Shown here: piece by piece, positions 20,801 to 29,212 of the stretch
Numbering within the stretch: position 1 is the stretch's first letter
Layout of the letters: each line of letters opens with the position of its first letter
NCBI GenBank assembly: GCA_015493685.1
Contig: WGCS01000307.1
Location: 1-41,224 of the forward strand
From: Bacteroidales bacterium
GTDB lineage: Bacteria; Bacteroidota; Bacteroidia; Bacteroidales; UBA1556
Direction of reading: 5' to 3'
Length of the DNA: 41,224 bases
The notes under the pieces: generated by a model
Database searches by the model: none
What the model saw: the letters and a program-made list of their open reading frames with translations, nothing else
What the model was told of the DNA's origin: nothing
Program-made: the position numbers and the translations under genes

Positions 20801-23800
20801 TCATTTTCACGTTATGGGTACCGATTCCAATGGTTGCGTAAATTATGACACAGCCATTGTAAACCCAAGGCCTCAGCTAAAAGTCGTTACCAATCATCGT
20901 AAAATCTGTTACGGAGACTCTACTTATATTACTGCACTTACCAATGTCTATTGTACCTACAACTGGAGTAATGGGATACAACAACAAGGACAGTGGGTAA
21001 AACCTACTCAGAACACCAACTACTCTGTCAATGTTGTTGACTCGCTAGGCTTTACCAATTCGGGAAATATTAATATTATAGTTTATCATAAGCCCAGAAT
21101 AATGACAACACCTTCACCCGTGAGAGTATGTAATGGAGAAAGTAGAGTCATCAATGCTATTGGTGCAGAATATTATACTTGGCTTCCTGCTACCAATTTA
21201 AACAAAAACCACGGAAGTAGAGTAATCACTTATGCCCAAAATAACACCACTTACAAACTTATTGGCATTGATAAATTTGGCTGTAGCGACACCATTAATG
21301 TTCCGGTATCCATAGTCCCCGATGCAACTATTCATATTAACACCCTTAGTACTACCATTTGTCAAGGCGAAAAAGTTTTACTTTCGGGATACGGAGCATC
21401 AGGCTATACCTATGAATGGAAACCGGGGCGTTTTTTAAATGATAGTCTAAATAATGCTGTAATAGCAAAACCAACAGAAAATATCATCTATCAACTTATC
21501 GGCACCAATAGCTACGGATGTAAAGATACTCTTGAAAGTAAGATAATTGTAAAGACTTCACCGAAAGTAAATTTTTATCCACATACCTCTGATATTTGCC
21601 TAGGCGAAAGCGTAAATCTTTCGGTATATGGCGCTGACAATTTCCAGTGGTTAAGAGCCAATGGATTAAGAACAACTAGTGATTCCACCGCAACAGTAAA
21701 ACCATATATAACAACGATATATACCGTAGTAGGCACCAATAATAACGGTTGTACGGATAGCATTCTCACCCCTATAAGAGTCCATGCATATCCGAACATA
21801 AATATAAATCCAACCACAACACAAGTCTGTCCAAATGACTCTGCTATCCTTACAGCCGTTGGTGCCTCTACCTATATTTGGTATCCTAATACATACCTCA
21901 ATACTAATCGTGGTCCTACGGTAATTAGCAAAGCGGATACATCAATCCTTTATCGTGTTATTGGAAAAAATCAGTATGGCTGTGCCGATACCGCAGTAAG
22001 CAAACTTAACATACTTCCTCTCAGCGAAATACATACCACCGAGAGACATCTTTGTCAAGGCGATTCTATTTTATTATCAGCTTATAGCAATACTTCTAAT
22101 ACGAGCTATTTATGGAACAATGGAAACCAAAGTGCGCAACAATGGATACAGCCAATGCAAAGCCAATGGATTCATTTAAGAACAACCCTTATTAATACAA
22201 ACTGTTTTTCCGATACCTCCATTTATATTGAAGTGGAAGCAAATCCGGTAGTAAGCATTACTGCCAACAAAACACTTAGCTGTCCTGGAGACACAATAAA
22301 ATTAGAAGCTTCCGGGGCTAGCATTTATACTTGGTCTTCTTCTGATAGCAATTCCACTTCCTTTAATGGGTCAATGATTAGAGCCTTTCCAAATCATAAT
22401 ACTTCTTTTATTGTAAAAGGAACGACCCTTAGTGGCTGCACAGATACCGCTCAAATTAACGTTAATACCTTTATTGCCCCAACAGTAAATGTAAGTCCCG
22501 ACTTTACCCAAATATGTTCCGGTAGTTCTCAACTACTTCAGGTTTCCGGGGCTTCTCACTATAATTGGTATCCAACAATTGGCCTCTCTAATAACCATGG
22601 AGATTCTGTAATAGTAATACCAAATACCAATATGACCTATATGGTCGTTGGCTTCGATTCCAATGCTTGTAGCGATACTGCTTATGCCCACTTCACTACT
22701 TGGACACCCGCAACTATCACTCCCACGAATCCCAGCATTTGTTTTGGCGACAGTATTACATTACATTCCACAAGCCAGAATGTTGCCTCCTCCTATTTAT
22801 GGAATACAGGAGATACTACAACAAGTATAAACATTGCACCTCTGCAAAATAGCACCTATCAACTTACTTTAACTTATGGCAGCGGATGTTCTAAGATAAG
22901 TAATACTACCATAAATGTTTATCACGACTCAGCAGTAAGTTTACACACCGTAACTCCACAAATTTGTTTGGGTGATACAGCTATTATCATGGCTGATAAT
23001 GGAGCTTATTTTAATTGGTTTGGCAGTAATATAAGCAAGGCTATTGACTCTTCACTATTTGCAACTCCGCAACAAGCAGGATGGTATAAAGTTATCGCCA
23101 ACAGCAGGCACCATTGCTCCTCAAAGGATTCTATATTTATAAACTTATATGCCGGACCTTCCATTAGTTTAAGCAGTAGCCGCACTGAAGTTTGTAGCGG
23201 CGACAGTATTCTCCTGTCTGCCGGAGGAGGGCTTACCTACCAATGGCTAAATCCTAATAATGGAAATACCACAGCACAAAATGCTGCTGCTCCTACTAAT
23301 AATGAACTATTCCAAGTAATTGGTTATGACTATAATCATTGTAGAGATACAGCCGGCATAAGGATTCAAACAAGAGCTTTACCTAGTATAAATATTAGTC
23401 CGGGTAATATTTCCACTTGTATTGGAGATAGTTTATTAATTACTATTCATGGAAATGACCGATATTCATGGATTAATTCGCCCAGTTTACAAACGCTTAA
23501 CAATCATCAAGTCTATTTATTTCCCAATAGAAATACCCTTTATACTCTAATGGCCACTGATAGTTTTGGATGCATTAGGGATACAACTATTCGTTGTGAT
23601 GTAAGACGCCAACCCATTAACTATTTCAGCACAAATGCAAATCCTCTTTGTCAAGGCGATACCGTAAGGATTACAGCAATAGGAGCAGAGAATTACCAAT
23701 GGCAAGATATTCCGGTGAAATCGAGCTTACATAATGACACCGTATTTTACCGGCCACATCAATCGATATATTATAAAATATCTGGAATAAGTACCGATGG

Positions 23801-26240
23801 ATGTATCAAAACCGATAGTTTATTGGTAAATGTAGCTCCCAAACCAAACTTAACAATTAGCAGCAATAAAAATACTTATTGCCAAGGTGACAGCGCCATA
23901 TTGATTGGCCACAGTTCAATAACAAATTGTGAATACCGCTGGAATACCAACGACACGAACTCTAATATTGCCCTGATATTGCAAGATACAAGCGATTTTA
24001 CTTTAAGCGCAATTACCCCGCAAGGCTGCCAAAGTAATATCAGCAAACAACTAATTGTATATCAGCGACCTAACATTAACATTAACATTACAGATACCAC
24101 CCTATGCCAAGGGGACTCAATATTACTCGAAACCACAAACATCGCTTCATCCCACTATCAATGGTCCGACGGTGACTCCACAGCTACCCTATATGCCAAA
24201 TCAAATAATTCTCCCTATCAATTGATAGTAACAGACAGTAATTCCTGTTCTGATACTGCCACAGCAAGAATACATACCCATGCCTTACCTATTATCTCCA
24301 TTCAAGCAAATGCTAATCCAATTTGTATCAACGACAGCTGCATTCTTACAGCTAATTACAGCGATTCAAGTTTACAACTTTTATGGAATACAGGAAGCCA
24401 TGCTCCTCAAATAGCAAGCTCAACAACACACTCACTTTTTTATTCTTTGATTGCTACCGACTCTCTTGGATGTTCGAGTATTGACTCCATAATGGTGACA
24501 GTAAACCCAGCGCCCCAATTCACATTCAACCCTTCCTCACCGGAAATTTGTAATGGTGATTCAATTATTTTGAATATAGTGAGCAATAGTAGCAATCTGA
24601 ATCTCGAATGGGGTGTTGGGGATACTGTTTCATCCATAAAAGTAGTACCCAATCAGGACACCCAATATTTTGTAACGGCCTATGATAGTATTGGATGTAG
24701 CAAAAGTGATTCTATAAAAGTAATTGTTCATCAACTTCCTACTATTACCATTGGAGTAATACCATCTATTCTTTGCAAAGGAGATACAGCAACCATTAGC
24801 ACTAATACCTCGCCTTCTTTTACCTCTTATCAATGGAATACAGGAAACAACACAAACACAATTCGAGTTAGTCCCGACAGTACTTCTACTTACTCCATTA
24901 GCATAAGCGATACAAATTCATGTAGTAATTCAGCCCAAATAACCCTAAGAGTAGCCGATTTGCCCCTTGTAAGTATTCATAAAACAGACTCCGTAATATG
25001 CTCCTACGACACACTGGGACTCTGGCTTATTTCAAACTCACCTCTTATGAGTATCCAATGGAATACCGGCCAAACAACAGATAGTATTGTTTTATCTCCT
25101 CTGCAAAGTAACAGCTATCAAGTACGAATACTCGATAGTAATGGATGCAAGGGATACGACTCTACTTATATACAAGTAAATCATCGCCCCAGCTGCCGTA
25201 TTATGGCAGATACTTCTATCTGTCTTAATGATAGTAGTATTGCCCGATACCAAGGAAATGCCGGTTCAACAGCATTATATAATTGGCATTTCGAAGGGCA
25301 ACCTAATGTTTCAGGAACAGGACAGGGTCCCATTGGTTTGAGATGGTTTCAGGCCGGAATTTATAAAATAAAGCTCCAAGTATATGAAGGAGGATGTTTT
25401 TCTTTTCCCGATAGTTTGAATATACATATTAATGACTTACCCGATGTAGACTTTTCAGTAAAATCTATGGTCCACTGCGATTCCACAGCGGTACAATTTG
25501 TTAATACTAATTATAATAACTTACAATATCATTGGAACTTTGGAGATCCATTGTCAACTAATAACACCTCTAATTTACAAAATCCATCTTATGTATATTC
25601 CGTGCCGGGAAGCTATAGTGTTAGTTTAAGACTAATCAATCAGGCTGGATGCTCTGCCGATACAACTAAAAATTCTATAGTTACAGTATTTCCTAAACCC
25701 CATGCCGAATTTAGGGTAAACACAATAAAACCGGATGAAAATCACCCTGTTGTAAACTTTTATAATTACTCCAAACAATACACACATCTACTTTGGAATT
25801 TTGGAGAACCACAAAGTGGAATTTATAATACTTCTACCGAAGACGATCCTTACCATATTTATGTCGGTAAAGGAAAATTTCTTGCAACACTTATTGTAAA
25901 CAACACATATAATTGCACCGATACCGCGATGGCTACGATAGAAATCGACAATGGACCCTCACTTTTCTCTCCCGGTGCTTTTACTCCCAACGGAGATGGA
26001 CTTAATGATTTATTTACTCCTGTTTTTTCAGATAATCATTTAAAGTCCTTTAAACTGTATGTCTATAACCGACTGGGAAGCTTGGTATATCAATCAAATA
26101 ATTATCATCAGTACTGGGCCGGCAGAGATCAGAAGACCTCCACAAATTGCGAAGCTGATATTTATAATTATATAATCTATATTGTTGATTCAAAGAATGT
26201 TCGTCGCAAATATACCGGCTCTGTAACCTTATTACGATAA
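17877..26240 (+). CDS. Giant cell-surface adhesin: choice-of-anchor L domain, Calx-beta-like segment, ~28 Cys-pair Ig-like repeats, PKD domains, T9SS type B (gliding motility-associated C-terminal) domain
   Basis: 2787 aa. N-terminal [22 protein letters not shown]...[32 protein letters not shown]; repeats with [IVL]CxGD[ST]..L.A.G....W......GC...D; PKD [8 protein letters not shown]; C-terminal [21 protein letters not shown]...[19 protein letters not shown]. Confidence 0.95.
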   Translation: [2787 protein letters not shown]

Positions 26241-26242
26241 GC

Positions 26243-26283
26243 CATCTCCCTTTATAAAAGGGCGAACCAAAAGAGGAATTTCT
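26243..26283 (-). repeat. ~40-bp hairpin repeat family, copy c
   Basis: Reverse complement AATTCCTCTTTTGGTTCGCCCTTTTATAAAGGGAGATGG; begins immediately after the stop codon of the giant adhesin gene. Confidence 0.6.
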
Positions 26284-26325
26284 TTCTTCCCTAAATCTCC
26301 ATTTCTAAAAAAGTGGGATTAAGCT
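26284..26325 (+). repeat. ~40-bp hairpin repeat family, degenerate copy c'
   Basis: TTCTTCCCTAAATCTCCATTTCTAAAAAAGTGGGATTAAGC; abuts copy c in opposite orientation. Confidence 0.4.
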
Positions 26326-26482
26326 TTCGACTGATATTCAAAGTTGTTATAAATCTTTCTTTCATACTTTTTCCAGCAGCTGAAAAAGTAGGCAAAAAAG
26401 CCGCCGAAAGTGCCACGTCAGGCCTATTATTAGCGCAGCAAGTCTTGTCCTTTTTGCAGATGTCTACGTTAAAATTTGTGAC

Positions 26483-26521
26483 CATAGCTTACTTCGACAG
26501 GCTCAGTACAAACTAGCTATG
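26483..26521. repeat. REP-like palindromic unit containing ACTTCGACAGGCTCAG
   Basis: CATAGCT...ACTTCGACAGGCTCAGTACAAACT...AGCTATG: 7-bp inverted arms enclosing a CTTCGACAGGCTCAG core. Confidence 0.5.
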
Positions 26522-26757
26522 CTAAAAAATTTATGCCTTGCCCTCCACAAAAATTACTGCGACTTAAACGCCATAATAAACTTGACATGACACTGGCAAG
26601 AATTGCTAAAAATTAGAAACTATTTCTAAAACATAAAAACGCCTCCTTTTAATGATTTTTCTGAAAAAGAAAAATCCTTAACGTCGTTGAACGGTTTATG
26701 TTTATTTACGAAATATTCCCTAATTTTCTTAACGCAATTCTTTCCTATGCGGACGTT

Positions 26758-26776
26758 CATCCGCCTTAGGCGGATG
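26758..26776. repeat. Perfect short palindrome CATCCGCCTTAGGCGGATG
   Basis: 9-bp arms around one central base, in the intergenic repeat island. Confidence 0.6.
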
Positions 26777-26822
26777 ATTGTTGCCATCGGCAAAAGCTCG
26801 TGCCGGAGCTTATTCTTTAGTT

Positions 26823-26865
26823 TTGTCCTTTGGATTCCCCCTTTTAGCAAAACTGGAATTAATCA
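26823..26865 (+). repeat. ~40-bp hairpin repeat family, degenerate copy d
   Basis: TTGTCCTTTGGATTCCCCCTTTTAGCAAAACTGGAATTAATC aligns to the other copies. Confidence 0.45.
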
Positions 26866-26870
26866 CTATT

Positions 26871-26887
26871 TTTATCGGACAACAATG
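26871..26887 (+). repeat. 17-bp dispersed repeat TTTATCGGACAACAATG, copy 2
   Basis: Identical to 2487-2503 (reverse complement) and 30363-30379. Confidence 0.8.
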
Positions 26888-26927
26888 GTTCTAAATAAAA
26901 CAAACCTAATTATCGGGAAGTAAGCCT

Positions 26928-27069
26928 TGCGACAGGGATAGTAGCGGCATCCTCACAAGGAACAATAGGATAAATTGTACCCATAAAAGTGGTAGTAAAA
27001 AATCACATCAATGTAACAACAGCAAAGAGATTCCTTGTGAGATACAGCGGATAGCCCGTCCGTTCGCCC
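26928..27069 (+). other. Candidate structured RNA / structured intergenic repeat element
   Basis: GCGACAGGGATAGTAGCGGCATCCTCACAAGGAA ... TTCCTTGTGAGATACAGCGGATAGCCCGTCCG: perfect 11-bp inverted repeat (26952-26962 / 27031-27041) flanked by similar GATA-n-AGCGG motifs. Confidence 0.5.
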
Positions 27070-27161
27070 AAAGAAAAAATAAAAAACTATAATCATTGTT
27101 AAAAGATACTAAAGAGAAGCTATTATTTTATAATTTTACTCCAAATTAAAAACAAGATATT

Positions 27162-27743
27162 ATGACAAAGAAAAAATTATTTATCCCCATATTGATTGGG
27201 GGAATTATAGCGTTATTTGCTTTTTTTACAGTAAGTTGGATGAATAATTCCTACGATAAGGCTGTTGGTTTGCAAGAAGAGGTAGATGCGCAGTGGGGTA
27301 ATGTGCAGGGTGCTTACCAGCGCAGGGCCGATTTAATACCCAACTTGGTGGCTACGGTAAAGGGGGCTGCTGAGAATGAGAAGACCATATTAACACAGGT
27401 AACACAAGCGCGTGCCGGGATTGTTAACGCACGCACTCCTAAGGATATGGAACTTATGGGTAAGAAAATAAACACGGCTATTAATTTAGCTTTTGAGGCA
27501 TATCCCGAGATTCGATCCACACAAAATTTCAGTGATTTACAAGCTCAGCTGGAAGGTACCGAGAACCGTATTAATGTAGCTCGTAGAAGGTATAACGAGA
27601 GTGTAAAGAAGTATAATTCTTTTATCAGAGGCAAATTTAGAGCCTATGCTTTACGTACCTTTGGCTCTCCTGATGAATTTAAAACAAGAGAGATGTTTCA
27701 GGCTAAAGCGAGTGCACAGAATGCTCCCAGCGTTAAATTTTAA
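27162..27743 (+). CDS. lemA: LemA family protein
   Basis: N-terminal TM, then NNSYDKAVGLQEEVDAQWGNVQGAYQRRADLIPNLVATVKGAAENEKTIL...YNESVKKYNSFIRGKF. Confidence 0.95.
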   Translation: MTKKKLFIPILIGGIIALFAFFTVSWMNNSYDKAVGLQEEVDAQWGNVQGAYQRRADLIPNLVATVKGAAENEKTILTQVTQARAGIVNARTPKDMELMGKKINTAINLAFEAYPEIRSTQNFSDLQAQLEGTENRINVARRRYNESVKKYNSFIRGKFRAYALRTFGSPDEFKTREMFQAKASAQNAPSVKF

Positions 27744-27754
27744 GACATAAAACT

Positions 27755-28195
27755 ATGGCAGCAGTTGAAACATTTTTTAGCAAAACAGAACAGGAGCGTA
27801 TTGTAGCAGCTATTAAGGCGGCAGAAAAAGAAACTTCAGGCGAGATACGAGTACATATCGATAAGCGGTGTAAGGGTGATGTAATGGATATGGCTGCTTT
27901 TGTATTTGAGAAATTAGAAATGCACAAAACGGAACTCCGTAACGGAGTGTTGATATATCTTGCTGTTAAGGACAAAAAATTTGCTATCCTTGGCGATGTA
28001 GGCATCAATAAAGTTGTTCCTGAGAATTTTTGGGAAGAAGTAAAAGCCCGTATGCTTGAAGAATTTAAAAAAGGAGATTTTACCAATGGCCTTGTTAAAG
28101 CTATTGGCATGGCGGGAGAGAAATTAAAAACTTATTTTCCTTACCAAAAGGATGATATCAATGAATTGGCTGACGAAATATCTTTTGGCAAATAA
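27755..28195 (+). CDS. TPM domain protein (cytosolic-type, no signal peptide)
   Basis: FFSKTEQERIVAAIKAAEKETSGEIRVHIDKRC...FAILGDVGINKVVPENFWEEVKARMLEEFKKGDFTNGLVKAI. Confidence 0.88.
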   Translation: MAAVETFFSKTEQERIVAAIKAAEKETSGEIRVHIDKRCKGDVMDMAAFVFEKLEMHKTELRNGVLIYLAVKDKKFAILGDVGINKVVPENFWEEVKARMLEEFKKGDFTNGLVKAIGMAGEKLKTYFPYQKDDINELADEISFGK

Positions 28196-28256
28196 CCGAA
28201 GCTTTGTATTAATATTATTATTAGTTAGTAGGTATATAATTAACTAGAATTTCAAG

Positions 28257-29015
28257 ATGAATAAATTAAGAATCACATTATTTAGTGTTCTATTATTAAT
28301 ACAAGCTATTGCTTACGGACAAGCAGATACCTTATTTGTCTATGGGCCTGGCGGGCCATATCCTGCAATAAATGAAGCAGCAGCGATATATGGCAAACAA
28401 CATAATATTGTAATAAAAGTAATAAAAGGACCTGTTTCAAAATGGGAAGCTGCTGCCAAAAAAAATGCAGATATCATTTATAGTGGCTCTGAATTTATGA
28501 TGACAAATTTTAGTAAAAAATTTAATAGTATAAAAAAAGAAACAATAGCACCATTATATTTGAGAAAATCAGGATTGCTTATACGACCGGGGAATCCTAA
28601 AAACATCCATTCATTATCGGCTATTTTAAAACCTAATATCAAAGTACTAGTAGTTACAGGGGCAGGATTAACCGGAGTTTGGGAAAGCATGATTGGCAAA
28701 ACAAAGAGCATAGATAGTTTGAAAATGCTTAGAAAGAATATCGTTTTTTATGCTCCAAATAGTGGTGTTGCAAAAAAGGAATGGATTAGTAACGACAGCA
28801 TCGATGTTTGGATAACATGGAATATCTGGCAAGTCTCAAATCCAAAATTAGCTGATTTTATTCCTGTCAAAGAAAAATATACACTATACCGTGATTGCGG
28901 TATCTCACTAACAACAAATGCAGAAAATAACAAGTCGGCTATTGATTTTTTTAACTTTTTGAAAAGTGAAAAAGCTAAACCAATTTTTAAGAAATGGGGA
29001 TGGAAAACAAATTAA
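28257..29015 (+). CDS. AcfC-like periplasmic substrate-binding protein
   Basis: Signal peptide, then DTLFVYGPGGPYPAINEAAAIYGKQHNIVIKVIKGPVSKWEAAAKKNADIIYSGSEFMMTNF, the AcfC family signature as I know it. Confidence 0.75.
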   Translation: MNKLRITLFSVLLLIQAIAYGQADTLFVYGPGGPYPAINEAAAIYGKQHNIVIKVIKGPVSKWEAAAKKNADIIYSGSEFMMTNFSKKFNSIKKETIAPLYLRKSGLLIRPGNPKNIHSLSAILKPNIKVLVVTGAGLTGVWESMIGKTKSIDSLKMLRKNIVFYAPNSGVAKKEWISNDSIDVWITWNIWQVSNPKLADFIPVKEKYTLYRDCGISLTTNAENNKSAIDFFNFLKSEKAKPIFKKWGWKTN

Positions 29016-29212
29016 TATCTTTCACAATAAATAGTGAAGCAACAATAAAAATCAGTATGTATTTTTATATCAATGAGCGCAGTTTAAAAAGGTAAATTTT
29101 TGTCAAAATCAAGACGGGAGAAATTTTTAATCTTAATTTGACCCACAAGGGCAGGAATAAAATATTGTCCCCGAAGTATTTCGGACTTATCAAATTAATA
29201 AATTTTTATAAA

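Noticed and set aside
19030-25420. Regularly spaced repeats that might suggest a CRISPR-like or satellite array
   Set aside because: The periodicity is at protein level (~80 aa units) within one uninterrupted ORF; nucleotide units are strongly diverged and far longer than CRISPR repeats.
26291-26923. Four small ORFs (26291 -, 26313 +, 26626 -, 26687 +) in the repeat island
   Set aside because: They run through hairpins and dispersed repeats on both strands, and contain no convincing domain; treated as spurious products of repeat DNA.
29170-29183. CCGAAGTATTTCGG hairpin upstream of the second TPM gene
   Set aside because: Five-base-pair stem only; insufficient to call a regulator or terminator.
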